Of a stretch of DNA of 64,000 bases, positions 25,379-34,266 are shown one piece after another. Positions within the stretch are counted from its first letter, which is position 1. Each line of letters opens with the position of its first letter. The position numbers were made by a program, and so were the translations under genes. The notes beneath the pieces were generated by a model. The model searched no databases. It was not told the origin of the DNA and worked only from the letters and a program-made list of their open reading frames with translations. Origin of the DNA: CBDDIP01 sp965279405 (lineage in GTDB: Bacteria; Actinomycetota; Acidimicrobiia; Acidimicrobiales; Ilumatobacteraceae); the NCBI GenBank assembly GCA_965279405.1, contig OZ257157.1:1798001-1862000 (forward strand). The letters run 5' to 3'.

Positions 25379-26146
25379 GTGAGGCCTGTGCTCCGCTCCC
25401 GGACTGACGCACCGCTGGTGCTCCGCGGTGGCGGCTCGGTGTGCCGCGTGCGTCCGTGGCCCCACCAACCGACGACCGCGCACCTCATGTTCTACAGCCA
25501 GGCGCAGCTGCCGTCGGCGGCGGTGATGCAGCGTTGGCTCGACCAGCTCGCCGATGCCGGTTTCGACACCATCCGCACCGGCGCGGTCAGCACCGTCGTC
25601 GCCGGCGAGTTGCACCGCCACGGTTTCAGCACGGCCCAGGAGCTCGCGTTGCTCGAGCACACCGATCCCGGCTCGGTTCGCGGGCGGAGCGACCTCCCTG
25701 CGACGCACCGCCTCCTCGCTGCCGCGCACGCCGACGCGGCCAGCGTCGACCTCGCCGCGTTCGGGCCGACGTGGGGCACCGATCAGATCGGCGTCACCGA
25801 CATCTGCAAGGCGACCACACGCCACCGCGCCCGCGGTGCATCGATCGGGCTCGCACGCGGCGCCGACGGTCCCGGCCCGGCCGGTCCCGGGCTGGCCGGC
25901 TACGCCATCTCCGGACGCGACTCGCGCACCGGGTTCCTGCAGCGGCTGGCCGTGCACCCGTCGCAGCACGGCCACCACCTCGGGCTGGCGCTCACCGTCG
26001 ACTCGTTGAAGTGGATGGCTCGCTGGCGCGTGCAGCGCGTGCTCGTCAACACCCACACGGACAACGTGGCCGCACTCGCGCTGTACGAGCGCACCGGCTT
26101 CACCCGGTTGCCCGACCACCTCCACGTGCTCGAGCGCGCGGCGTGA
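25379..26146 (+). CDS. GNAT-family N-acetyltransferase
   Basis: This 255-aa acetyltransferase has its GNAT core in the C-terminal half: GYAISGRDSRTGFLQRLAV (beta-4), the acetyl-CoA loop SQHGHHLGLAL, and LVNTHTDNVAALALYERTGF. The N-terminal half probably serves substrate binding. In mycobacteria this slot near the CCA gene holds a MutT; here it is replaced. It overlaps the next gene by GTGA. Confidence 0.85.
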   Translation: MRPVLRSRTDAPLVLRGGGSVCRVRPWPHQPTTAHLMFYSQAQLPSAAVMQRWLDQLADAGFDTIRTGAVSTVVAGELHRHGFSTAQELALLEHTDPGSVRGRSDLPATHRLLAAAHADAASVDLAAFGPTWGTDQIGVTDICKATTRHRARGASIGLARGADGPGPAGPGLAGYAISGRDSRTGFLQRLAVHPSQHGHHLGLALTVDSLKWMARWRVQRVLVNTHTDNVAALALYERTGFTRLPDHLHVLERAA

Positions 26147-28269
26147 TCCGCCGCCGGTTGCCAGCGCTGATGGCGCTCGCGCTCGTCGCCCTGCCGGCGA
26201 TGGTCGCCGCACCCCCGGTGTCCGCCCGAGGAGCGGCGACGTTGCGGTTGACGCTGATCGAGCAGGACTTCACCGTCCGGTCCGCCGGCGAGATCACGTT
26301 GACCGTGGCGGTGCCTGCATCGCTCGACGCGGCCACGCTCGACGCCTCCGATCTCGTCGTCACCGCCTACCGACCGGTCAGCGATCGCGACGCGGTGCAA
26401 GCCGCGTTGCAGTCCGAGCCGGACTTCCCGAACACGGTCGACTTCGTCGTCGCTCCCGTCATCGAGCTCGTCCGCCCCCAGCCGAACCAGGTCACGCTGA
26501 CGATCCCGGTGGAGACCAACACGCTGACACCGCCGGCGATGCTGCTGTCGCGCGCCGGCGTCTACCCGCTCACCGTCGAGCTGCGCTTCGAGGGCGACAC
26601 GGTGGCCGAGCTGACCAGCTTCGTCAACCGGCTGCCGACCAGCGGCGAGGTCGACGACCCGATGTCGGTCGCGCTCGTCATGGGCACCACCCGTCCACTG
26701 CACCTCGACGACCGCGGCGCCGTGGTCCTCGATCAGGCCGACCTCGACGAGCTGGCGTCGTTGGCCGATGCGCTGGATGCCAGCGCCCTCCCGGTTGCCG
26801 TGCGCATCGAGCCGAAGGTGATCGCCGCACTGCGTGACCGCGATCCCGCGTTGGCCACGCGGTTGCTCGACGCGCTGGACGGCAACGAGATCATCTCCGG
26901 CACGAGCCTCCCGCTCGATCCGTCGGTGGCGGCCTCCGCAGGGCAGACCGCGCTGTACACCCAGTGGCTGCGCGACGGCGAGGACATCGTCGCCGACGAC
27001 ATGCCCGCCCCGACCGTGCGGACCGCGCAGTTCGTCGACCACACCGTCACGACACCCGGCGCGACGCTGCTGCGCGACCTCGGCACCCGCCTGCTGGTGC
27101 TGACACCCGACGTGTACCAGTCCCTCGACGGCAGCCTCGGTGGGTTCGCCGACACCACGCAGCTCGTCGGCATCGCACTCGACGACGACGCTCAGCTCGA
27201 GGGCGCGATCGTCGACCGACGGATCGCCGACACGTTGGAGCGCACTGCCAAGGACCCGACGCTCACCGCCATCCAGGTGGTCGCCGACCTGCTCGCCGCC
27301 CGCCAACGGGCGCTCCTCGACGACGACGTCGCCGCGCGGCACAGCATCGTCATCGGCACCAACGACCTCGGCGTGCCCGACCCGGCCACGCTCGCGGTGA
27401 TCACCGAGCTGATCGCCGACACCCCCGGACTGCAGTCCGCCGATCTCGATCAGGTGGCCACGCGCACGACGCGCCAGCAGGTGCTCGGCGACGACGTCGT
27501 CGTGCGGCTGCCCGACACCGTCGACGCCGGCGCGTTGGCGACGAGGGTGCAGACGCAGACCGACCTGGCGACCGAGGCGACCAGCACCGGCAGCATGCTG
27601 CCCGACGGTGACCAGCGGCCCGCGAACTGGGCTGCGTTCATCGCCATCCTGCCCACGACGGCGCTCGACGACGACGCAGTCGCGACGATCGCCGGTCGGC
27701 TGCGCGCCGAGTACGACGCGATCCGCAACGCCGTCGGCATGCCCACGCCGTTCTCCTTCAGCCTCACCGGTCGCAGCAGCACCATCCGACTCAACTTCCG
27801 CAACGACAGCGACACGCCGCTCACGATCCGCGTCGTCCTCGACTCGCCCAAGCTCCGCTTCCCCGACCCCGACCAGATCGAGACGCTGCCGCCGCACAGC
27901 GTGCACGAGGTGCTCGTGCGCGTCGAAGCGCGCAGCAACGGCGACTTCGGCGTCTCGCTCAACGTCCTGACACCGCAGGGCGACGTCGAGCACGCCCGGC
28001 TCGCACCCACCGTTGCGCTGACCGCCAGCCTCAACGCGCTCAGCGGGCTCGGCAACCTGGTCACGGGCGCGGCGATCCTGATGCTGGCCGCGTGGTGGTT
28101 CCGGCACTGGCGCGCCGTCCGCCGCAAGCGCGACGCCGCTGCCGTGATGGGCAGGCACCCCGTGTCGTTCGGCAACGCGATGCCGGGTGATGCCATGCCG
28201 GGTGATCCGGGCGCGAACGGCGGCGAGCTGTCGCCCGACGCGGCAACGAGTACCCTGCCCCCCTCGTGA
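26143..28269 (+). CDS. Secreted/membrane DUF6049-like protein
   Basis: This 708-aa protein has a signal peptide (RRRLPALMALALVALPAMVAA), a long Asp/Thr-rich extracellular part with beta-rich segments, and one C-terminal membrane helix (LVTGAAILMLAAWWF) followed by a basic tail, giving an outside-facing anchored protein. Size, topology and location match the Rv3909-like (DUF6049) protein of actinobacteria, which lies upstream of the MurJ locus; the family link is from synteny and topology rather than a search. It is coupled to both neighbours by GTGA overlaps. Confidence 0.8.
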   Translation: MIRRRLPALMALALVALPAMVAAPPVSARGAATLRLTLIEQDFTVRSAGEITLTVAVPASLDAATLDASDLVVTAYRPVSDRDAVQAALQSEPDFPNTVDFVVAPVIELVRPQPNQVTLTIPVETNTLTPPAMLLSRAGVYPLTVELRFEGDTVAELTSFVNRLPTSGEVDDPMSVALVMGTTRPLHLDDRGAVVLDQADLDELASLADALDASALPVAVRIEPKVIAALRDRDPALATRLLDALDGNEIISGTSLPLDPSVAASAGQTALYTQWLRDGEDIVADDMPAPTVRTAQFVDHTVTTPGATLLRDLGTRLLVLTPDVYQSLDGSLGGFADTTQLVGIALDDDAQLEGAIVDRRIADTLERTAKDPTLTAIQVVADLLAARQRALLDDDVAARHSIVIGTNDLGVPDPATLAVITELIADTPGLQSADLDQVATRTTRQQVLGDDVVVRLPDTVDAGALATRVQTQTDLATEATSTGSMLPDGDQRPANWAAFIAILPTTALDDDAVATIAGRLRAEYDAIRNAVGMPTPFSFSLTGRSSTIRLNFRNDSDTPLTIRVVLDSPKLRFPDPDQIETLPPHSVHEVLVRVEARSNGDFGVSLNVLTPQGDVEHARLAPTVALTASLNALSGLGNLVTGAAILMLAAWWFRHWRAVRRKRDAAAVMGRHPVSFGNAMPGDAMPGDPGANGGELSPDAATSTLPPS

Positions 28270-29117
28270 GCGACACGCCGCGAGAACCGACCGTCCGCAT
28301 CGTCACCGATTCGGCATGCGACCTGCCCCAGTCGGCGGCCGACGAGCTCGGCATCGAGATCGTCCCGCTGACGATCCGCATCGACGGGCACGAGTACGTC
28401 GACCGCGCCGACCTGACGCCGTCGGAGTTCTGGGCCAAGTGCTCGCAGTCGTCGACGCTGCCGGAGACGGCCGCACCCGCACCCGGACAGTTCGAGGCGA
28501 CCTACCGCCGTCTCGCTGCCGAGGGTGCCACCGGCATCGTCGTCGTCTCGCTCAGCGCCGGGCTCTCGGCGACCATGCAGTCCGCCGAGCTCGCCGCGCG
28601 CAACGTCGCCGACGTCATCGACGTGCGCGTCGTCGACAGCCGCTCGGCCACGCTCGGCCAGGGCGTGGTCGTGCTCGACACGGCGCGCTCGGCCCGCGCC
28701 GGCGCGTCGCTCGACGAGGTCGAGGCGCACGCGACCGATCTCGCCAAGCGGACGCACGTGTGGGGCGCACTCGACACGCTGGAGAACCTGAAGAAGGGCG
28801 GCCGCATCGGTGGCGCCAAGGCGATGCTCGCCTCCGTGCTGTCGATCAAGCCGATCATCGAGGTGCGCGACGGCAAGGTGGAGGAAGGCGGCAAGCAGCG
28901 CACGCGCAGCAAGGCGATGGCCTTCGTCGTCGAGAAGATGGCCGCTGCCGGCCCGATCCAGACGCTGGCCGTGATGCAGGCCGACTGCAGCGACGTCGAC
29001 GCGTTCGTCGCGCTCGTCCGTCAGCACTACAGCGGCGACATCGTCATCGGTGACATCGGCCCCGTCGTCGGCAGCCACACGGGCCGCGGCACCATCGGCG
29101 TCGCCTTCACGGTGTAG
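28266..29117 (+). CDS. DegV-family fatty-acid-binding protein
   Basis: This 283-aa protein of the DegV family binds fatty acids; in Firmicutes such proteins hand acyl chains to fatty acid kinase. Motifs: RIVTDSACDLP at the start, VVVSLSAGLSATMQSA, and LENLKKGGRIGGAKAM. It does not belong to the mycobacterial order of this locus, where MurJ follows the DUF6049 gene, so it may be an insertion or replacement. GTG start coupled by GTGA. Confidence 0.9.
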   Translation: MSDTPREPTVRIVTDSACDLPQSAADELGIEIVPLTIRIDGHEYVDRADLTPSEFWAKCSQSSTLPETAAPAPGQFEATYRRLAAEGATGIVVVSLSAGLSATMQSAELAARNVADVIDVRVVDSRSATLGQGVVVLDTARSARAGASLDEVEAHATDLAKRTHVWGALDTLENLKKGGRIGGAKAMLASVLSIKPIIEVRDGKVEEGGKQRTRSKAMAFVVEKMAAAGPIQTLAVMQADCSDVDAFVALVRQHYSGDIVIGDIGPVVGSHTGRGTIGVAFTV

Positions 29118-29213
29118 GTCGGGCTCCCGACCCTCGTCACCGCACTCGAGGTGCCGCAGCGGTATTGACGGCGTCGGACGCGGGTGGGCAACTAGCGTTC
29201 ACCGGCGGATCCC

Positions 29214-30962
29214 ATGTCTGCAACCCTTCCGGGCACCACCAGCCCCACCCCGCTTCCTCCGGCCATGCTCGCCCAGCGCTATCGGCTGGAGCGACGACTC
29301 GCGCAAGGGGGCATGGCCGAGGTGTGGCTGGGCACCGACACGTCGCTGTCCCGACAGGTCGCGGTGAAGCTGCTGAAGCCCTCACTGGCCGCCGACCCGA
29401 TCGTCGCCGAGCGCTTCCGTCGTGAGGCCATCGCCGTCGCCGGGTTGAGCCACCCGAACATCGTCGCCGTCTACGACGCGGTCGACGACACGATCGGCGG
29501 CGAGCGTCGGCAGGCCGTGGTGATGCAGCTCGTCAACGGCAAGAGCCTGCGCCAGCTGCTCGACGAGCAGAAGCGGTTGAGCCCCGACCTGACCATGCAC
29601 ATCGGTGCATGCGTCGCGTCCGCGCTCGATGCCGCGCACAAGGCCGACCTGGTGCACCGCGACGTCAAGCCGGGCAACATCCTCATCACCCCCGACGGGC
29701 GCGTGCTGCTCACCGACTTCGGCATCGCCAAGGGCCTCGGCTCACCCGACGAGGACCTGACGAGCCCGAACGTGATGATGGGCACGGCGAAGTACCTCTC
29801 GCCCGAGCAGGTGCGCGGCAAGAAGCTCGACGGGCGCGCCGACCTGTACTCATTGGGTCTCGTGCTCTACGAGTGCCTCGCCGGCCGCGTGCCGTTCCTC
29901 GGCGAGACCGACGCCGACACCGCGCTCGCTCGCCTGAACCGCGAGCCCACCGACCTCACCCGTCTGCGCCCGACGCTGCCGTACGGGTTGGCGCCGCTGA
30001 TCCACCGCCTGCTGGCGCGCCGCCCGGAGCAGCGCTTCGCCACCGGCGCCGAGGTGCGCGCCGAGCTCACCAAGGTCGCCTCTCGAGCGACGGACATGGG
30101 CAACGACACCGGCGGCTTCACCCCGCCCTCGGGGACCGCCGGCACGCCGACGCAGCCGAGCCCGTCCGCACCTGCAGTGCGCACCACGCCGACGCGCCAG
30201 TCGCCCACTCGCCCCGCCGGCCAACGCCCAGCAACCGGTTCCGGTGGCCAGCAGCGACCCGGCCGTCCCGCCGGACAGCCGGTGATGATCGACCGCACGC
30301 CGACGTCCGATCGCCGCCCCAAGCCCCGGCCCAACCGTCGCTTCGAGCACCGCAACGGTCCGTCGCTCGTGGTCGTCGGAGGGCTGCTGCTGGCCGCGCT
30401 CGTCGTCGGCGCCATCCTGTGGATCACCATCGGTGGTGACGGCGACGGTGCCGCGTTCACCCCACCGACGTCGGTCGTGCCGCCCGAGGCCACCACGCCG
30501 CCGGTGCCAGAGGCATCCATCCAGGCAGTCACCACCTACGACCCCGACGGCGACGACGGCACCGAGAACGACGACCAGGTGTCGCTGGCCCACGACGGCA
30601 AGGCATCCACCGCCTGGACGACCGTCTGCTACTCGTCGAAGTTCCTCGGCGGCAAGGGTGGCGTCGGGCTCGTCGCCGACCTCGGCGTCGCTGCCACCGG
30701 CACGTTCACGGTCGAGATCGGCAGCGCTCCCTACCAGGTGCAGGTGCTCACCGCGACGAACTCGATCCCGCGGGAGATCAGCGACTGGGGGCCGGCGGTG
30801 CGCAAGGCCAACGGTGAATCGGCCGAGACGATCCAGGTCGATCTCGACGCTCCTGCTCGCTACGTGCTGGTGATGTTCAACGAGCTCGGCAAGGACGCCG
30901 GCTGCGCCAACAACCCGTACCGCGGTCGCATCGACGAGATGACGTTCACCCCGGCCGGTTGA
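29214..30962 (+). CDS. Receptor-type Ser/Thr protein kinase with discoidin-like ectodomain
   Basis: This 582-aa transmembrane kinase has an intact domain at residues 20-290: the glycine loop LAQGGMAEVWLG, K52 in VAVK, E71, HRDVKPGN (D150), DFG (D168) and an activation loop with MGTAKYLSPEQ. A Pro/Thr-rich linker follows, then one membrane helix (about 385-405, LVVVGGLLLAALVVGAILWI). The outside part begins AVTTYDPDGDDGTENDDQ and resembles the carbohydrate-binding-like ectodomain of mycobacterial MviN/MurJ. The catalytic residues are all there, unlike that pseudokinase. TAGCGT at 29193-29198 gives a short leader. Confidence 0.92.
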   Translation: MSATLPGTTSPTPLPPAMLAQRYRLERRLAQGGMAEVWLGTDTSLSRQVAVKLLKPSLAADPIVAERFRREAIAVAGLSHPNIVAVYDAVDDTIGGERRQAVVMQLVNGKSLRQLLDEQKRLSPDLTMHIGACVASALDAAHKADLVHRDVKPGNILITPDGRVLLTDFGIAKGLGSPDEDLTSPNVMMGTAKYLSPEQVRGKKLDGRADLYSLGLVLYECLAGRVPFLGETDADTALARLNREPTDLTRLRPTLPYGLAPLIHRLLARRPEQRFATGAEVRAELTKVASRATDMGNDTGGFTPPSGTAGTPTQPSPSAPAVRTTPTRQSPTRPAGQRPATGSGGQQRPGRPAGQPVMIDRTPTSDRRPKPRPNRRFEHRNGPSLVVVGGLLLAALVVGAILWITIGGDGDGAAFTPPTSVVPPEATTPPVPEASIQAVTTYDPDGDDGTENDDQVSLAHDGKASTAWTTVCYSSKFLGGKGGVGLVADLGVAATGTFTVEIGSAPYQVQVLTATNSIPREISDWGPAVRKANGESAETIQVDLDAPARYVLVMFNELGKDAGCANNPYRGRIDEMTFTPAG

Positions 30963-30986
30963 ACGACCGCCACCGGAACGTGAAGT

Positions 30987-31018
30987 GCCGGGAGCTCCCG
31001 GCAGCTCCCCAGTAGCCT
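30987..31018 (+). promoter_or_regulatory. 16-bp palindrome and -10 of the sigma gene
   Basis: GCCGGGAGCTCCCGGC (30987-31002) is a perfect palindrome. TAGCCT (31013-31018) is a leaderless-type -10 placed 10 bp further on. The palindrome sits in the spacer/-35 region and may bind a dimeric regulator; it could also act as a terminator hairpin for the kinase gene. No T-tract follows. Confidence 0.5.
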
Positions 31019-31051
31019 CGCCGCATCGCTGCACCGCTCGACGATCTCTCG

Positions 31052-31633
31052 TTGGTGACCGCGGCCCAAGGGGGAGACCGCGGGGCGCTCGATCAACTGC
31101 TTCGCCGTCACTACGACCGCGTCCACGCGGTGTGCCGGCGGATCACCGGCAACGACGCCGACGCCGCCGACGCCGCGCAGGAAGCGATGATCGCCGTCGT
31201 GCGCGGGCTGTCGAAGTTCGACGGTCGCTCGTCGATCGGCACCTGGATCTACCGCGTCGCCACCAACGCCAGCCTCGACGAGCTGCGTCGCCGGCGTCGC
31301 CGGCCGATCCCCGACATGCCGACCAACGACGACGGCGCGACGCGCGACATCGTCGACCCGGACGCGGGGCTGCGCCTCGACGCCATCGGCGACCGCATGG
31401 CGCTCGACACCGCGGTTGCCGCGCTGCCGACCGAGTTCCGCCTCCCCGTCGTGCTGCGCGACGTCGGCGACCTGGACTACGCCGAGATCGCCATCATCCT
31501 CGACATCCCCGTCGGCACCGTGAAGAGCCGCATCGCCCGCGGTCGCGGCGCCCTCGCCGGTGCCCTCGGTCGCCTCGACGCAGACGGCGGGAACCAGTAC
31601 GGCCGCCCACAACGTCCAACCGGAGCACCATGA
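31052..31633 (+). CDS. ECF RNA polymerase sigma factor (SigM-like)
   Basis: This is an ECF sigma factor of about 193 aa with region 2 (AAQGGDRGALDQLLRRHYDRV, DAADAAQEAMIAVV) and region 4 (LPTEFRLPVVLRDVGDLDYAEIA, GTVKSRIARGR). By position it corresponds to SigM of mycobacteria, next to the thioredoxin genes. The start is uncertain: TTG 31052 and GTG 31055 are the first usual starts, without an SD. However, the frame is open from 31016 and the conserved DDLSLVTAAQ stretch begins earlier, at an ATC codon (31025) exactly 6 nt after TAGCCT. It overlaps its anti-sigma gene by ATGA. Confidence 0.9.
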   Translation: MVTAAQGGDRGALDQLLRRHYDRVHAVCRRITGNDADAADAAQEAMIAVVRGLSKFDGRSSIGTWIYRVATNASLDELRRRRRRPIPDMPTNDDGATRDIVDPDAGLRLDAIGDRMALDTAVAALPTEFRLPVVLRDVGDLDYAEIAIILDIPVGTVKSRIARGRGALAGALGRLDADGGNQYGRPQRPTGAP

Positions 31634-32475
31634 GCGACGACGTCACCCCCGACGTCGAGCTGGCCAGCGCCGAGCTCGACGGGATCCTGGAGGGGTCGGC
31701 GCGCGCGCCGATGTCGATCATCGACGCGCTCACCACCACCCGTGCCGAGCTCGCCGACGTGCCGCCGCCCACGGACGAAGCTCGTGAGCTGGCCATCAAC
31801 GCCGCGCTCACCGAGTTCGACCGCCTGCTCGCCGACCCCGAGCGTCCCGTGCGCCGCGCCGCACCCGCTGCGGCGGCCGCGGCACCCGTCGACCAACTGG
31901 CGCTCGTTCGCGCCAAGCAGCGACGGGCGTACCGCTGGCTCGGCGGCGCTGCTGCTGCAGCCGTCGTCGGCGTGATCGGCTTCTCGTTGGCCAACAGCAA
32001 CACCGGCTCGGACATGAAGTCGTCGTCGACCGAGGCGTTCGATGCCTCCAAGCTGCCCTCGGACTCCGACACCGCCGGCGGCGAGAGCCCGTCGGTCGGC
32101 GACAGCGCACCGCGTCCCACGATCGGCTCGATCTCCGGCGCCGGCGACCCACGGTTCACGACGCCCGACGAGCTCCGCCAGTACGCACTCCTCTCCATCG
32201 ATCGCACCGCAGCGACCAACTCGCCGGCGGGAACGACACCGGCCGCCGACAACACCACGGCCGGCACCACGGCGGGCTTTCCCACGGCCACCGCCTTCTC
32301 GGAGACCATCCCGCAGATGGAGACCACGACGGTCGCTTGCGATCTCGCCGGCGGCAGCATCGTCGGTGGTCCGATCGTCTACATCGATCGACCGGCGATC
32401 GTCGTCGTCATCGGCAACCTGATCCGCGCGGTGGACATCGAGACGTGCAACACCCTGGTCGAGATCGACCGCTGA
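31630..32475 (+). CDS. Putative membrane anti-sigma factor
   Basis: This 281-aa single-pass protein has an N-terminal cytoplasmic part, one membrane helix near residues 105-122 (YRWLGGAAAAAVVGVIGFSL), and a Thr/Ala-rich outer part with a short Cys-containing domain (C237 and C275, possibly a disulphide). Position right after the sigma gene with an ATGA overlap, and the topology, point to an anti-sigma factor that holds the sigma at the membrane. No classic zinc HxxxCxxC motif is visible. Confidence 0.75.
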   Translation: MSDDVTPDVELASAELDGILEGSARAPMSIIDALTTTRAELADVPPPTDEARELAINAALTEFDRLLADPERPVRRAAPAAAAAAPVDQLALVRAKQRRAYRWLGGAAAAAVVGVIGFSLANSNTGSDMKSSSTEAFDASKLPSDSDTAGGESPSVGDSAPRPTIGSISGAGDPRFTTPDELRQYALLSIDRTAATNSPAGTTPAADNTTAGTTAGFPTATAFSETIPQMETTTVACDLAGGSIVGGPIVYIDRPAIVVVIGNLIRAVDIETCNTLVEIDR

Positions 32476-32538
32476 GACGGCGCTGCGCCGGCACGCGGCA
32501 GCAACTCGGAGCAGGAGCGCAGCAGTAGGCTCGGCCGC

Positions 32539-32865
32539 ATGCCAGGCAACCCGTTCACCGACCCCAACTGGGCACCCGATCTTGCCGACACGGTCGACAG
32601 GTACGTCGGCAAGGTCCGCGACAACGTCACCGCCAAGGCGGCCACCGCCGTGCGCGCGTTGGTGTTCGGGATCATCATCGGGATCACCGCGATCGCAGTG
32701 CTCATCGTCGGCATCATCCTGGCCACCAAGCTCGTCCAGCACTTCCTCGCCTTCCCGCTGGACCCGGACACCGCGGTGTGGGTCAGCTACCTGGCCCTCG
32801 GCGGGATCCTCGTGCTCGGCGGAGCGCTCCTGATGCGCAAGCGGTTCGCCGGTGACAGCGAATGA
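32539..32865 (+). CDS. Two-pass small membrane protein
   Basis: This 108-aa protein has two membrane helices (ALVFGIIIGITAIAVLIVGI and YLALGGILVLGGALLM) around a short loop, with an amphipathic N-terminus. Function is unknown; it resembles holin-like or phage-shock-type small membrane proteins only in topology. TAGGCT is 7 nt before the ATG (leaderless), so an internal promoter separates the sigma pair from the thioredoxin genes. It is coupled to trxB by ATGA. Confidence 0.8.
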   Translation: MPGNPFTDPNWAPDLADTVDRYVGKVRDNVTAKAATAVRALVFGIIIGITAIAVLIVGIILATKLVQHFLAFPLDPDTAVWVSYLALGGILVLGGALLMRKRFAGDSE

Positions 32866-33818
32866 GCGACCAGCCTCGACATCATCACGTCATCGTCGTC
32901 GGTTCCGGCCCGGCCGGCCTCACCTCGGCGATCTACACCGCCCGCGCCAACCTGGCCCCGCTCGTCATCGAGGGTGAGCCGAGCAGCACCAGCGACCAGC
33001 CCGGCGGCCAGCTGATGCTGACCACCGAGGTCGAGAACTTCCCCGGCTTCCCCGAAGGCATCATGGGCCCCGAGCTGATGATCCGCTTCCGTGAGCAGGC
33101 GCAGCGCTTCGGCGCGACGTTCCTCACCGAGAAGGTCACCCGCGTCGACTTCTCCGAGCGACCCTTCCGCGTCTGGGTCCGCGACCAGGAGTTCACCGCC
33201 GACTCGATCATCGTGTCCACCGGCGCGCAGAGCCTGATGCTCAACCTGCCCGCCGAGCAGCACCTCCTCGGCCACGGCCTGTCGACCTGCGCGACGTGCG
33301 ACGGGTTCTTCTTCCGTGGTCAGGAGATCGCCGTCGTCGGTGGCGGCGACAGCGCCGTCGAGGAAGCCACGTTCCTCACCAAGTTCGCCTCCAAGGTCAG
33401 CATGCTCGTGCGCCGCGACGAGCTGCGCGCCTCGAAGATCATGCAGGACCGCGCCGCCGCCAACGAGAAGATCGAGCTCGTCTGGAACACCGTCGTCGAC
33501 GACCTGGTCGGCACCGACAAGCTCGAGGGTGCCGTCGTGCGCAACGTGCTCACCGGCGAGGTCCGCACGCTGCCGGTCACCGGGCTGTTCGTCGCCATCG
33601 GCCACCGCCCGAACACCGACCTGTTCAAGGGCATCCTCGACATGGAGGACAACGGCTACCTGATCACCCAGCCCGGCAGCACCTACACCAACATCCCGGG
33701 CGTCTTCGCCTGTGGCGACGTGCAGGACCACACCTACCGCCAGGCGATCACCGCCGCCGGCTCCGGTTGCATGGCCGCCATCGACTGCGAACGCTGGCTC
33801 GAAGCGCAGCACGCCTGA
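32862..33818 (+). CDS. trxB: Thioredoxin reductase
   Basis: This 318-aa flavoenzyme reduces thioredoxin with NADPH. FAD motif VVGSGPAGLTSA (residues 12-23), redox CATC at C143/C146, NADPH motif VVGGGDSAVEEA, and the C-terminal VFACGDVQD are all present. It is the partner of trxA 109 nt downstream; the trxB-trxA order matches mycobacteria. Confidence 0.96.
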   Translation: MSDQPRHHHVIVVGSGPAGLTSAIYTARANLAPLVIEGEPSSTSDQPGGQLMLTTEVENFPGFPEGIMGPELMIRFREQAQRFGATFLTEKVTRVDFSERPFRVWVRDQEFTADSIIVSTGAQSLMLNLPAEQHLLGHGLSTCATCDGFFFRGQEIAVVGGGDSAVEEATFLTKFASKVSMLVRRDELRASKIMQDRAAANEKIELVWNTVVDDLVGTDKLEGAVVRNVLTGEVRTLPVTGLFVAIGHRPNTDLFKGILDMEDNGYLITQPGSTYTNIPGVFACGDVQDHTYRQAITAAGSGCMAAIDCERWLEAQHA

Positions 33819-33927
33819 CGCGCCGCGCTTCGGCGTGTCTCGCGGCACGCTCGCACTGGGAATCATTGACCGGACCGCACGGTTCGACACCGGTAGCATC
33901 ACGCTTCCGACCGAAAGGACCCCCGCC

Positions 33928-34266
33928 ATGGCCGATGGCATCGTCACCCTCACCACCGCAACGTTCGACGAGACCGTCGCTGGGTCCGACAAGCCGATCA
34001 TCGTCGACTTCTGGGCCGAGTGGTGCGGCCCGTGCAAGATGATCGCCCCCATCCTGGGTGAGATCGCCACCGAGCAGGCCGGCAACCTCACCGTCGCCAA
34101 GCTGAACGTCGACGAGAACCCCGACATCGCCATGCGATTCAACGTCATGAGCATCCCCACGCTCCTGGTGTTCAACGCCGGTGAGGTGCAGAAGCGCCTC
34201 GTCGGAGCCAAGGGCAAGGGTCAACTCCTCCAGGAGCTCAACGAATTTCTTCCTACTTCCCGCTGA
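33928..34266 (+). CDS. trxA: Thioredoxin
   Basis: This 112-aa thioredoxin has the active site WCGPC (C33/C36), PTLLVF (cis-Pro) and the usual fold. GAAAGGAC precedes the ATG. A likely -10 TAGCAT is at 33894-33899, so it may also be transcribed separately from trxB. Its last bases overlap the start of the next gene. Confidence 0.96.
   Translation: MADGIVTLTTATFDETVAGSDKPIIVDFWAEWCGPCKMIAPILGEIATEQAGNLTVAKLNVDENPDIAMRFNVMSIPTLLVFNAGEVQKRLVGAKGKGQLLQELNEFLPTSR

Noticed and set aside
33866..33899. Consensus sigma-70 promoter TTGACC...TAGCAT before trxA
   Set aside because: Spacing is 22 bp, too long for a classic promoter; only the -10 was kept as a note.
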